Counted from the stretch's first letter, positions 19,036 through 28,193 are shown. The stretch: 64,000 nucleotides of DNA from Candidatus Cybelea sp. (GCA_036489315.1 DASXFZ010000060.1:1-64000); one strand, 5' to 3'. Notes: generated by a model not told the origin, from the sequence alone. Numbers and translations: made by a program.

Positions 19036-19104
19036 GGGCCGTGGCGCATCGGCAGATGGGCATTGTATGCGAGATAGCGACCTAGCTCATCTTTGGTCCG
19101 ACAT

Positions 19105-19212
19105 CCTTCGACAGTCCTTCCACAGGCTCAGGATGACATTTCCTTCGACAGTCCTTCGACAGGCTCAGGATGACATTTCCTTCGACAGTCCTTCGACTGG
19201 CTCAGGATGACA
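19105..19212. repeat. Three tandem copies of a 37-base unit
   Basis: The units start at 19105, 19142 and 19179 and differ at only a few bases. Each contains two CCTTCGACAG-type steps followed by GGCTCAGGATGACA, and a fragment of a fourth copy follows at about 19223. From memory, this CCTTCGACAGGCTCAGGATG phrase is a common dispersed intergenic element in environmental genomes. The 346-base interval 19036-19381 holds this array and the AT-rich leader of the next gene, and no other gene I can support. Confidence 0.85.
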
Positions 19213-19381
19213 CGCGGGGAGTTTCCTTCGACACGCGCGGGAGTGGATGCTGTTTAGCGGTGCAAGCGGCTGGTGCTGGCCAGCATCAATAAGGTGACTT
19301 AATTTAACCTCGGAAGGTTACGTCCGCGGCGCCTCCTAAAGGGGATGACTACAGCTACAACTTACTTTATTGAGGGCGATA

Positions 19382-20563
19382 ATGTCGTTTAGAAACAGTC
19401 GCGCGTTAGTGGCCTTAGCCATCGCGTCCATGGCAATGACCGCCTGCGGCGGCGCGGGAATGAGCAGCGTTCCTGCAAGCCAACCGTTCATCGGTAATGC
19501 CCAGCACATCCTTGATTCCGGGGGTGCGATGCCCGCCGACACGACCTCCATCCTAAAGAACCTGACGAAGGACGTAACGATCGGTTCGACCGTGGATTCG
19601 AAAAACGGAGACAAGGGTCCGCGTGGGATCACGGTCATCCCCATTAATAACCAGAAACTGAAGAAGAATCAGATCCTCGTTTGCAACTTCGACAACTCGA
19701 GCGGCGCCGCCGGTAAAGGGACGACCATCGAGCAGTTCTCGCCGACCGCGAACTCCAAACCCACTACCTTCATTCAGAGTTCGAAACTTGAAGGTTGCGC
19801 CGGTACGACAACTACCTCCAGCGATGACATCTATGCCGCCGGCATGACCAGCAAGTTGCTGGTATGGATCACGCCGGCCGGCAAAATCAAAAAGTCGTAC
19901 TCGAAACCGGTCACGATGCCGATCGCCGTTGGAGAAGCGCCGCCGCTCTATCTCTACTCGCCCATTTACGTCTACGCCGGCAACGGCGACACGGGGACGG
20001 TCGACAGCCTCAGCCTCGGCGGTTATGGTACCGGCAAGCTGCTCGAAATCATCAATGGCTTCCCAGTCAACAAAGGCTCGGGCTGGAGCGCGGAGGGGCC
20101 CTCGGCCTTCGCCTATTCTTGCGGTCAGAAAGCGCCATCGCAGCAATGCAAGAATCACAACGATGACCTGTATGTTGCCGACGGGGACTGCAACGCGATC
20201 GTGGCGATCAACAACGCGAGCACGCTGCTGCTCAAAGACGAGATTACCGTCGGCGCGGGTTGCAAGACCTTTAAGTGCCTGTACCCGACCACGACCTGCG
20301 GCAAGCTCGTCAAGGCCGGCTCGCCGCTGAACAAACCGTTCGCGGCAACGATCCTGCCCAACGGCAACATGGTCGTCGCCAACACCGGAAACAACACGCT
20401 GGTCGAGTTGATGCCCACCGGCAAGGTGTTGGCTACGAAGGTGGTGGACAAGAGCAAGACCCCTGGGATATGGGGTCTCTATGCGATTGGCACGACCGAC
20501 GCCAATACGGCCATCTACTACACCGACACCAACAGCGACGAGCTTCACAAACTGGAGCAGTAG
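19382..20563 (+). CDS. Predicted lipoprotein, propeller-like, first of a tandem pair
   Basis: 393 residues from the ATG at 19382, which has GAGGG six bases upstream; a TTG four codons earlier is a poorer start. The signal ends in a lipobox (MAMTAC). The mature part has repeated segments such as 'QILVCNFDNSSGAAGKG', 'GNGDTGTVDSLSLGGYG', 'DDLYVADGDCNAIVAI' and 'LPNGNMVVANTGNNTLVEL', typical of an exported beta-propeller. No catalytic residues are apparent. The gene at 20590 is a tandem duplicate 26 bases downstream and probably shares its transcript. Confidence 0.85.
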   Translation: MSFRNSRALVALAIASMAMTACGGAGMSSVPASQPFIGNAQHILDSGGAMPADTTSILKNLTKDVTIGSTVDSKNGDKGPRGITVIPINNQKLKKNQILVCNFDNSSGAAGKGTTIEQFSPTANSKPTTFIQSSKLEGCAGTTTTSSDDIYAAGMTSKLLVWITPAGKIKKSYSKPVTMPIAVGEAPPLYLYSPIYVYAGNGDTGTVDSLSLGGYGTGKLLEIINGFPVNKGSGWSAEGPSAFAYSCGQKAPSQQCKNHNDDLYVADGDCNAIVAINNASTLLLKDEITVGAGCKTFKCLYPTTTCGKLVKAGSPLNKPFAATILPNGNMVVANTGNNTLVELMPTGKVLATKVVDKSKTPGIWGLYAIGTTDANTAIYYTDTNSDELHKLEQ

Positions 20564-20589
20564 CACTCACAAAGAGGGGAAATCGTGCC

Positions 20590-21777
20590 ATGGAGCTTCG
20601 TAACGCCGGCCGGTCCACGTTAGCCGCTTCCCTCGTTGCGTTCTCCGCGTGCGGCGGAGGCGCCGTCGCGCCGAACGGGACGACGCTCTCCTCCCTCCCG
20701 AATTCACAAAAGGCCTCAGCATCTGCCGATGCGAGGCCTTTTGACTCGACGTCGATCCTCAAGAGACTGACGAAGGACGTGACGATCGGCTCGACCGTGG
20801 ATCCGAGAAATGGAGACAAGGGTCCGCGCGCGATCAGCGTCGTGATGACGAGTAACGGGAAGCTGAAGCGGAATCAGATCCTCGTCTGCAACTTCGACGA
20901 CTCTAAAGGAAACGCGGGCAAGGGGACGACCATCGAACAGTTTTCCCCGACCCCAAACTCCAAGCCGGCCAGGTTCTTCCAAAACTCGAGGATCGAAGGC
21001 TGCGACGGTGACGCCATGACCGGCGGCGATCAGGTCTACGCGTCGGGGATGACCAGCGGCCTCCTGGCCTTGATAGACCAGAGCGGGAAGCTGAAGAAGA
21101 TCTACGGCAAGCCTCTCACGATGCCGATCGCGGATTTGGAAACGCCGCAGCTCTACGACTATTCGCCGGAGTTCATCTTCGCCGGCAACGGCGATACCGG
21201 AGCGGTCGATAGCTTGAGCCTCGGCGGCTACGGGACGCGCCATCCCATGGAAATCATCAACGGGTTCCCGGTGAACAAGGGCGCCGGCTGGAACGCACAA
21301 GGTCCGTCTGGTTTTGCCTACTGGTGCGGAGGGCTTCCCGGCGGATATCGTTGTACCCAAAGACACGGCGCGGCCGATACGCTGTACGTTGCCGACGGGG
21401 ACTGCAACGCGATCGTGGCGATCGATCACGTGAGCAGCCTGCTCCTCAAAGACGAGATCACGGTCGGGGCCGGCTGCAAGAGCTTCAAGTGCCTCTACCC
21501 GACCACGAGCTGCGGCAGGCTCGTGAAGGCGGGTTCCCCACTGAACAAGCCGTTTGCCGCAGCGATCCTCCCCAACGGCAATATGGTGGTTGCCAATACC
21601 GCAAACAACACGCTGGTCGAGCTGATGCCCACCGGCAAGGTCTTGGCGACGAAGGTCGTCGACAAGCGTAAGACCCCCGGGATATGGGGCCTCTTTGCGA
21701 TCGGCAAAGGCGACAGCAACACGGCCATCTACTATACCGACAAGAACAGTAACGAGCTTCACGAGCTAGAAGAGTAA
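20590..21777 (+). CDS. Predicted lipoprotein, propeller-like, second of a tandem pair
   Basis: 395 residues from the ATG at 20590 with AGAGGGG upstream. The frame is open far to the left into the neighbouring gene, but that part is a shadow. The lipobox lies at about residue 22 (VAFSAC). The sequence follows the preceding gene almost throughout (LTKDVTIGSTVD, GKGTTIEQFSPTPNSKP, ILPNGNMVVANTANNT), with divergence concentrated in the signal region and in the insert around residue 250. Recent tandem duplication is the simplest explanation. Confidence 0.85.
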   Translation: MELRNAGRSTLAASLVAFSACGGGAVAPNGTTLSSLPNSQKASASADARPFDSTSILKRLTKDVTIGSTVDPRNGDKGPRAISVVMTSNGKLKRNQILVCNFDDSKGNAGKGTTIEQFSPTPNSKPARFFQNSRIEGCDGDAMTGGDQVYASGMTSGLLALIDQSGKLKKIYGKPLTMPIADLETPQLYDYSPEFIFAGNGDTGAVDSLSLGGYGTRHPMEIINGFPVNKGAGWNAQGPSGFAYWCGGLPGGYRCTQRHGAADTLYVADGDCNAIVAIDHVSSLLLKDEITVGAGCKSFKCLYPTTSCGRLVKAGSPLNKPFAAAILPNGNMVVANTANNTLVELMPTGKVLATKVVDKRKTPGIWGLFAIGKGDSNTAIYYTDKNSNELHELEE

Positions 21778-21817
21778 TACGACTTTAAACGACGCTACGA
21801 TGTAAGGGGGATTGGCG

Positions 21818-23105
21818 ATGGAGCGTAGTCTTATGAGTTTTACGGCGGGAGCCTTGATTGCAGTGCTCTGCGGCTGCGCGGGCGTGCAGGGATCGAGCGG
21901 TACGCCGGGCGGTTTTCCCGGCGCAGCACCGGACCTATCCCGTAGCGCCAGTTCGGGGACTCCAATTCAGCATGTCGTTGTAATGGTGTAGGAGGCGCGC
22001 ACGTTCAACGCGCTCTTCGGTACGACAAAGACCGCGAAGGCGCGCGTCGGCCAGGGGCGGCAGGCGCACGTCATCACGATTCACCTCAAGGCCGTCGGTT
22101 TCGACGCACGGGGCCCGCGGAGCGATGACTACGCCGCGTTCATAAAATCGGTGGGCAGCGGTAGGATGGATGGCTTTTACGAGGTGAACGGCCGCGCGGC
22201 GTATACGTATCTTAAGCCCGGGCTGATTCGGCCGTACTTTGCCATTGCGACCGATTACGCCGTCGCCGATCATATGTTCCAAACGCAGGGCAGCGGCGAT
22301 TTTACCGCGCATCAGGATCTCATTCGCGGTGGGACGGAGATCAGCTCAAGAGCGAGCGTCATCGACAGTCCCGACGAGGTGCCTTGGGGCTGCGACGCGC
22401 CTCCGGGAACGCAGATCGGAATCATCCTCAAAAAATGGAAAAGTTCTCGATCCGCCCCACCGGAATCTGCCGTTTCCGTGCTTCACATACGATACGCTGC
22501 AGACGCGCTTGGACCCAAGCAACATCTCCTGGAAGTACTATGCGCCGGCGCCAAAAAGGGTCGCTGGTGGTTGGAACGCGTTCTCCGCGATCCAGGCGGT
22601 TGCCGAGAATCCAGGCGAGTGGAAGGCGCACATTTCGTCCCCTGAGACCAACGTGCTGAAGGATGTCGCGAATGGCACGCTGCCGGCGATGTCGTGGGTG
22701 ATCCCCTCGATCGAGAACTCCGACATCCCGGGCGATCCGCATGCCGGCGGCCCGGCATGGGTTGCCTCCGTCGTCAACGCGATCGGCCAGAGCCAGTATT
22801 GGGACTCGACCGCGATCGTGATCGTTTGGGATCAGTGGGCTGGTTTCTACGATCCTATTCCACCGCCGAATCGCGATAACCAAGGCGGCCCGGGACTCCG
22901 CGTGCCGATGCTGGTGGTTTCGCCCTACACGCCGCAGGGTTACGTTTCGCACACCGTCTACGGCTTCGGCAGCATCGTGCGTTTCGTCGAGGAGACGTTC
23001 GGCCTCAAGCCGCTCGGGACGACCGACGTGACGTCGAACAGCATGGAGAGTATGTTCGACTTCAAACAGTCGCCGCGGCCGTTCCAGCAGATTCCGTCGA
23101 GATAG
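21818..23105 (+). pseudogene. Decayed phosphoesterase-family lipoprotein gene, subfamily A
   Basis: The ATG at 21818 opens a lipoprotein signal (VLCGC), but the signature Q-E-N-R is broken: TAG at 21989-21991 replaces the CAG codon found in all paralogs and the next residues are EARTFN. Translation resumes in frame through GSGDFTAHQDLIRGG, then shifts frame in a run of six A at 22430-22435; one A fewer would restore it. In the last part the acidic motif reads WDQWAGFYD instead of WDDWGGFYD, and the gene stops at 'RPFQQIPSR' without the usual C-terminus. Four independent defects make this a true pseudogene. Confidence 0.85.
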
Positions 23106-23108
23106 CAG

Positions 23109-23912
23109 CTAGCGCAGCGACTTGCGCAGCGCGGCCGGCGTATTCCCCGAGAGGTGCCGAATGACGCGCGTCATATGGCTCTGATCGGAAAAGCCAACGG
23201 AGGTCGCGATCTCCTCGAGTGAGTGCCCGAGATCGGCGAGTTGACGGCACGCCTCTTGCACGCGCAGGCGGCTGAGAGACTCGCCGATCGTTCGGCCCCG
23301 AAATCGCATGAAGGTTCGCGCCAGGTGCGAGGGGTGAACGTGGACGTCACGCGCCAGCCGCTGCAGGCTGTAGGCTTCGCGAAAGTTACGGCGCAGCCAC
23401 GCTTCGACCGCCGTAAGCCATTGCGGCTCGGTTTGCGCAACGGCACCGGCATTGGGCAGGTAACCGCAAATCTCGAAGAGGGCCTCTTCGACCAATTCAT
23501 CGGAGAGCTCGCCCGAGATGAAAGCGTGGTACAGGCGCAGCATCGGCCAAGAGGCGCCCTCACCGTTGAGCTCGTGCACGTGGCCCGGAACGTTGCCGAA
23601 GCGCTCGATCGTGGCGCGCCACTCGGGGCCGAACTCGAGCAGGAAGAAGCGCGCGCCGCCTTCGCCGATCGTGTCGCTGTGAACCAGATCGCGGTCGTGA
23701 AAGACCGCGGTAAAAGGCGCGAAGACGACCTGCTTGCCGCTTACGCTTTCGTGGTACATCCCGCTAAGAAGAAGGCTGATATACGGCCACTCGTGGGAAT
23801 GCTCGGGTAACGAGCGCCCTTCCCAGTGCACGACGTCGCTCAGAATAGCGTCTGCGAAGCGCTTCGAGGTCGACTCGCCGATGAACGTACCCGGTTCCAG
23901 CCGCGTGGCCAC
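23109..23912 (-). CDS. AraC-family transcriptional regulator
   Basis: 267 residues from a GTG start. The N-terminal half is a cupin-like sensing domain ('LPEHSHEWPYISLLLSGMY', 'FTAVFHDRDLVHSD'), and the C-terminal 100 residues form the AraC double helix-turn-helix ('YSLQRLARDVHVHPSHLARTF', 'SLEEIATSVGFSDQSHMTRV'). It is the last of three closely spaced minus-strand genes (25576 to 23109) and may regulate that operon. The ligand is unknown. Confidence 0.88.
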   Translation of the reverse strand: MATRLEPGTFIGESTSKRFADAILSDVVHWEGRSLPEHSHEWPYISLLLSGMYHESVSGKQVVFAPFTAVFHDRDLVHSDTIGEGGARFFLLEFGPEWRATIERFGNVPGHVHELNGEGASWPMLRLYHAFISGELSDELVEEALFEICGYLPNAGAVAQTEPQWLTAVEAWLRRNFREAYSLQRLARDVHVHPSHLARTFMRFRGRTIGESLSRLRVQEACRQLADLGHSLEEIATSVGFSDQSHMTRVIRHLSGNTPAALRKSLR

Positions 23913-23922
23913 TAGCGGGTAT

Positions 23923-24835
23923 TCATTCTGCGGTGAGGAGATGAAAGGCCGAGCCGTCGGGGTGAATCAGGGCGATGCGGTAGCCGCGCGCGGTCTTAAC
24001 TTGCAGCGCGATCCACGTGCCGTCAGGCGACCAGGCCGGCGTCTCGTTGAGCGCGCATCCGCTGTTGGTGCTGATGGTGCGTTCCGCTCCGGTTCGTACG
24101 CTGCGGACGACGATCTCGCCGCTGGTATAGTTGTTGGCGTCCCTTTGAAAAGCGATCTGCGTTCCGTCAGGCGACCACGTTACCCATTCGGCGGCGCCGT
24201 TTTCGTTTGCCCAGCAGGTGACGATCGGTGCCATCGGCGTTCGTGACGCAGATGGCAGAGCGTGCGATCGCCGGCGACGGTGAAAAATTGCAGCCGAAGG
24301 CGATCTGCTTACCATCGGGAGACCACGCGGCTTCGGTGTCCCACGTTCCCGAGGCGGGCCGGCTGAGAACGGTCACGCTGCCCGTTTTCAGATCGAGCCG
24401 TGCGACTTCCCACGCTCTGGTCAGGAAGAGAAGCCGCGATCCGTCGGGACTGAGGCTGCGACCCCGCGCGCCGGCGGGCGCGAGCGCTTGCGGCGGACCG
24501 CCTTCGGATGGAATCTCGAAAAACGAGCCGCTCGGGTAATCCGACGTCGCGTCGGTGGTCGTGTAGAGAACGTGACGTCCGTCGGGAAACCAGGCGGGGC
24601 TCATCGCGAGCACGCCGGGCGAGGCGTGGGTTAGACGGCGCACTACGCGACCGTCTAGGCTCACGACGTAGATGTCCATCGACATTCCTTGCGAGCGCTG
24701 GAACGCGATCGAGCGGCCGTCCGGGGCGAAGGCCGGCCAACGGTCGTGCACGTTCGGCACCGCCGGCGTCTTCAACGGCAGGAGTGCGACCGTGAGAAGC
24801 GCGATCGCGGCGACGAAACGCAGGCGGGTCGGCAC
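23923..24835 (-). pseudogene. TolB/PD40-type beta-propeller protein, split by a frameshift
   Basis: A GTG start at 24835 opens an exported protein with a signal peptide (FVAAIALLTVALLPL) and WD40-like repeats 'PAFAPDGRSIAFQR', 'PAWFPDGRHVLYTT', 'AAWSPDGKQIAFGC'. After 'DGTDRHLL' the frame is lost and the next repeats ('VTWSPDGTQIAFQRD', 'PAWSPDGTWIALQ') continue in another frame to 23923. An extra G in the GGG at 24210-24212 (minus strand) would explain it. Either a sequencing error or a recently broken gene. It lies 6 bases after the gene at 24842 and 10 bases before the AraC gene. Confidence 0.75.
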
Positions 24836-24841
24836 GCTTGT

Positions 24842-25576
24842 TTACGCCGGCTTCAGGGGTCTGGTCGAAGAGCGAGTGTACTCCATCAGGTAGGCAGTCC
24901 GTTCGGCTTCGGCTTCGCCAAAATAGCGCTCGACGACCCGCAAGGCGAGTTCGATGCCCGAAGCGAGGCCGCCGGCGGTGCACAGTCTTCCGCCGTCGTT
25001 CTCGACGTATCGCGGTCCCCGGACGAGGGTAACGTTGGGGAATTTCGCCGCGAACTTATCGTAGTAGTCGTGGTGCGTCGTCGCGCGGAGACCGTCGAGC
25101 AGGCCGGTCTGCGCTAGGAGAAAGGCCCCGGTGCAGACCGACATCGTGACGTCGGCGTGCGCGCCGGCAGCACGGATCCAGCCGATCTTCGCGGGAGTGT
25201 GTTCGCCCTGCGCGCCGATGACGATTACGTTGGGCTGCGGCATTTTTGGGTCGCCGTACGCGTACCGCGGGATGATCTGCATTCCCGCGGTGGCCGCAAG
25301 CGTTTCGCGACGGTCTGAGACCATGAACAGCTCAAAGCCCATCGTGGCGCTCTGGGACATCGCATCCTGAAAGACTTCCCAGGGGCCGGCGAAGTCGATG
25401 ACCGTGGCGCCCTTTCCAACGACGACTGCAACCTGCACGACGCCGTTGTTCGGCAGCGCGAGCCTCTGCTGCGTTTGTGCGGCGCGCCCGGTCGCTCGTT
25501 CGGCACCGGCGAGAGCTCCGGCGGCAAGGGAGGCGGCGGTGGCGAGAATGGCTTGACGGCGTTTCACGCAGGTCAC
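24842..25576 (-). CDS. DJ-1/PfpI (GlxA-like amidase) family protein, exported
   Basis: 244 residues. The N-terminus 'VKRRQAILATAASLAAGALAG' resembles a Tat signal; the GTG at 25567 in front of it is as plausible as the one at 25576. The GATase1-like fold is shown by 'GATVIDFAGPWEVFQDA' and the nucleophile elbow 'VCTGAFLLAQTGLLDG' with its Cys near residue 145, followed by 'ATTHHDYYDKF'. This is the branch that includes isonitrile hydratases and the sensor part of GlxA regulators. It is first in an apparent operon with the TolB-like and AraC genes. Confidence 0.82.
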   Translation of the reverse strand: MTCVKRRQAILATAASLAAGALAGAERATGRAAQTQQRLALPNNGVVQVAVVVGKGATVIDFAGPWEVFQDAMSQSATMGFELFMVSDRRETLAATAGMQIIPRYAYGDPKMPQPNVIVIGAQGEHTPAKIGWIRAAGAHADVTMSVCTGAFLLAQTGLLDGLRATTHHDYYDKFAAKFPNVTLVRGPRYVENDGGRLCTAGGLASGIELALRVVERYFGEAEAERTAYLMEYTRSSTRPLKPA

Positions 25577-25669
25577 TATACCGGTGCAGCGAGAGCGAGT
25601 CCATCAAACGCCATCAAAGACGGCGCAAGACGCAACTGTCGTTATAAGCGGTGCGATGGACGGTTACCG

Positions 25670-26266
25670 CTAGAGGACTTGGTAGATTTGTCCGGTCTGG
25701 TGCCCTTCGATGCTCTTCGAAAATGCGAGGCCGACACGTTTCACCGGCACCGGTTCGTAGCCGCGGAAGTAGGGGCCGTAGCCTTCCATCGCCTCTTCCA
25801 GGACGGTCGGGCTGACGGCGTTGATACGATGATCGGGCAGCTCGATGGCCGCGGCGCGGACGAAGCTTTCGAGTGCACCGTTGACCGTCGAGGCGGAGGA
25901 TCCGAAGCGAATCGGATCGTCGGTGAGCACGCCGCTGATCAGGGTGAAGGAACCGCCGCGTTTAAGAGCCTCGCGGCCGGCGAGGACGAGGTTCACCTGG
26001 CCCATCAACTTATCGCGCAACCCGGCGTCGAAATCTTCGGCCGCCATGCTTTCAAGGGGACCAAATTTGACGTTTCCGGCGGCACAAGCAACGGCGTCGA
26101 GCTCACCCGCCGCAGCGTAGAGTTCGCGAACGCTCTTCGGATCGGCGATATCGACGCGGAAGTCCCCGCCGGAGCGGCCTGCGGTTACGATTTCGTGGCG
26201 CGGCTGCAGTTCGGCAACGATCGCCCGGCCGATCATTCCATTGCCTCCGACGACGAGTATCCTCAT
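25670..26266 (-). CDS. Short-chain dehydrogenase/reductase family protein
   Basis: 198 residues, shorter than the usual 250. The N-terminus 'MRILVVGGNGMIGRAIVAEL' is a nucleotide-binding beta-alpha turn, followed by 'ADPKSVRELY', 'CAAGNVKFGPL' and 'SFTLISGVLTDD'. The segment 'NGALESFVRAAAIELP' is where the catalytic YxxxK is expected, but the Tyr and Lys are absent, so it may be an atypical reductase or a binding protein. Not part of the operon to its left: 93 bases separate them. Confidence 0.75.
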   Translation of the reverse strand: MRILVVGGNGMIGRAIVAELQPRHEIVTAGRSGGDFRVDIADPKSVRELYAAAGELDAVACAAGNVKFGPLESMAAEDFDAGLRDKLMGQVNLVLAGREALKRGGSFTLISGVLTDDPIRFGSSASTVNGALESFVRAAAIELPDHRINAVSPTVLEEAMEGYGPYFRGYEPVPVKRVGLAFSKSIEGHQTGQIYQVL

Positions 26267-26474
26267 AGACGGTTCGACCCCCGCGCGCCGGCGGAAGTTG
26301 CGCGAGGATGCCGATGAAAAAAGGGACGCCCTCTCGAGTCGTCCGGGTCAGTTGTCCGGGTGTCGGTTAAAAACTAATCGCGCGAAGCAATGATAATTGA
26401 GTATGGGTACGCACGCCATTTCTCGTCATGAGCTCTGAGTCGTATGGGGTAGCCGTTCCTGCCGGGACCTAGCA

Positions 26475-26554
26475 AGGCGCGAAGTCATCCACTCGGGGAT
26501 GAAAACGCGCCTCGACCAAGCGCCCTGCCTTAGCTGAAAAGAGCAGGGCGCTTG
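26475..26554. other. Two consecutive strong stem-loops, possible structured RNA or terminator
   Basis: The first hairpin pairs AGGCGCG (26475) with CGCGCCT (26506) and, inside a symmetric AAG/AAA bulge, TCATCC with GGATGA. Four bases later CAAGCGCCCTGC (26517) pairs perfectly over 12 bases with GCAGGGCGCTTG (26543). No U-tract follows on the minus strand, and only ACTTT on the plus strand. The pair sits just past the stop of the isomerase gene at 26564 (minus) and upstream of the SDR gene. The rest of the interval 26267-26563 holds nothing else recognised. Confidence 0.6.
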
Positions 26555-26563
26555 ACTTTACGG

Positions 26564-27058
26564 CTAGGCCGAGCCTTTCGGCTCGACCTTCACGCTGGTC
26601 ATCGCATCGCCGCGCCGGATCGCGTCGAGCGCCTCGAAGCCTTCACTCATCTGGCCGAAGACGGTGTATTGATTATCGAGAAAGCGCGCGTCGTCGAGGC
26701 AGATGTAGAACTGTGAGCCGGCGGAATCGGGCGGCGTCGCGCGCGCCATCGCGACCGTTCCGCGCACGTGCGGGCGCGCGTTGAATTCGGCCTTCAAACG
26801 ATAGCCGGGGCCACCGGTGCCGTCGCCTTTGGGATCGCCGCCCTGCACGACGAACCCGGGCTCGACGCGATGAAACAACAGACCATCGTAAAATCCCGCG
26901 TCGGCGAGCTTGATGAAGGCGGCCGCGTGAAGCGGCGCGTCGTCCGGGAACAGCGTGAAGACGATATCACCGTGCTTGGTGGCAATTCGCACTTGCGAGT
27001 TGCGCGCGCGCTCGGTCAGCTCGGAGAGCTCTTCATCATGCGGTAGAGCGTAGTTCAT
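26564..27058 (-). CDS. Cyclophilin-type peptidyl-prolyl cis-trans isomerase
   Basis: 164 residues from the ATG at 27058; the open frame extends further upstream, but that part is shadow of the acetyltransferase on the other strand. The cyclophilin core is complete: 'TKHGDIVFTLFPDDAP', 'LLFHRVEPGFVVQGGDP' with the catalytic Arg, 'GTVAMARATPPDSAGSQFYI' and 'FLDNQYTVFGQMSEGFEALD'. No signal peptide, so cytoplasmic. It catalyses proline isomerisation during protein folding. Confidence 0.93.
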   Translation of the reverse strand: MNYALPHDEELSELTERARNSQVRIATKHGDIVFTLFPDDAPLHAAAFIKLADAGFYDGLLFHRVEPGFVVQGGDPKGDGTGGPGYRLKAEFNARPHVRGTVAMARATPPDSAGSQFYICLDDARFLDNQYTVFGQMSEGFEALDAIRRGDAMTSVKVEPKGSA

Positions 27059-27137
27059 CGAGGACTCGTTGCCAAACCAGCGCCGATTCCCTGCGCACGA
27101 TAGCCGGAAAGGAGCGCGCCCCGGAGAAAAGCAAGCG

Positions 27138-27668
27138 ATGGCTCTCGAGTTGCGCCGGCCCTGCACCGAACTTGCGATTTCATTTGCGGCGATGCGCGAT
27201 GCATATCGTCGCGCGGGCGAAGATCCATGGTCGCCCGAGAACAATCTGCGGGCAACCGCGATCGCGCACACCGACGTGCTCGCGTATATCGAGCTGCTCG
27301 AGCACTGGGCGCGCGGCGAACGGCTCCCCGAGGGTTGGGTGCCGTCGCACGAGTTTTGGATCGTCAACGACGGCACCGTCGTCGGGGCGATCAGCATTCG
27401 GCCGGCGCTCAACGAATGGCTGCACAAGGTCGGCGGCCACATCGGCTACGATGTCCACCCCGAGCAGCGCAACCGGGGCATCGCGACCTTTGCGTTGCGC
27501 GAGGCGCTGAAGTTCTTAGCGTCGCGTGGCGTGACGGAGGCGCTGGTGACCTGCCGCGACGACAACGCCGCGTCAGCGCGGGTTATCGAAAAATGCGGGG
27601 GACGGCGGATCGGCGATTCACGCGTCCTCGATCCGAAGCGCCGCCGCTATCTGCTTTCAACTGGCTAG
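27138..27668 (+). CDS. GNAT-family N-acetyltransferase
   Basis: 176 residues from the ATG at 27138, which has GGAGAA upstream. The acetyl-CoA binding motif is 'IGYDVHPEQRNRGIATFAL', preceded by the strand 'VVGAISIRPALN' and followed by 'CRDDNAASARVIEKCGG', the usual end of the fold. Closest in style to YedL/RimJ-like acetyltransferases; substrate unknown. Its stop overlaps by four bases the stop of the convergent acetyltransferase. Confidence 0.88.
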   Translation: MALELRRPCTELAISFAAMRDAYRRAGEDPWSPENNLRATAIAHTDVLAYIELLEHWARGERLPEGWVPSHEFWIVNDGTVVGAISIRPALNEWLHKVGGHIGYDVHPEQRNRGIATFALREALKFLASRGVTEALVTCRDDNAASARVIEKCGGRRIGDSRVLDPKRRRYLLSTG

Positions 27669-28111
27669 CCTCTGCGCGAGCCCAGTTCCAACAACACCTT
27701 ATGCTCGCTTTCGCCGATCGCGCGAAAGCCGAGGCGCTCGTAAAGACGCAGGGCGGGATTGATTTTCGCGGTGCTCAGGCGCAGCGGAATGCCGGCCGCG
27801 GCGGCTTCGGCGATGAGGCCGGAGAGAAGCTGCGTTCCGATGCCGCGATTGCGCCACTTCGCGGCGATATAGACCTGCTCGACCGTAATCACGCCCGAAC
27901 GGCGATCGACGGAGAGCCATCCGGTATCTTCACCCTCGATCGCGACGATCGTGGTCTGCGCCTCTTTGTAGTGCTGGGCGAAGCGCGCGTGCTCGACCTC
28001 ATCACCACGCCACCCGAAGAGGCGTTCGATGAGCCAGCGGTGCGACTCGAAATAGACGGACTCGACGAATTCCCGGTCACCGGTCGTCGCCGGCCGCAGG
28101 GTGAAATTCAT
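27665..28111 (-). CDS. GNAT-family N-acetyltransferase
   Basis: 148 residues. The CoA-binding motif 'VYIAAKWRNRGIGTQLLSGL' and the terminal 'NPALRLYERLGFRAIGE' are both clear. A single-domain cytoplasmic enzyme; the acceptor substrate cannot be deduced. It converges on the acetyltransferase to its left. Confidence 0.88.
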   Translation of the reverse strand: MNFTLRPATTGDREFVESVYFESHRWLIERLFGWRGDEVEHARFAQHYKEAQTTIVAIEGEDTGWLSVDRRSGVITVEQVYIAAKWRNRGIGTQLLSGLIAEAAAAGIPLRLSTAKINPALRLYERLGFRAIGESEHKVLLELGSRRG

Positions 28112-28193
28112 GTAGGCGGATGCTTTCGCGCCGGTCCCGTGGTTCGGCTGCGGGATCCGCAGGATATTGCGTGAAACGCCCTAGCACGCGACC

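Noticed and set aside
19105-19212. CRISPR array
   Set aside because: The copies are contiguous with no unique spacers between them and no cas gene is present.
26564-27442. 292-residue isomerase with long N-terminal extension
   Set aside because: The extra 128 residues are antisense to the acetyltransferase gene and look non-coding; the ATG at 27058 fits the cyclophilin domain.
27227-28174. 315-codon plus-strand frame across two acetyltransferases
   Set aside because: It is out of frame with one and antisense to the other GNAT gene; composition is that of a high-GC shadow.
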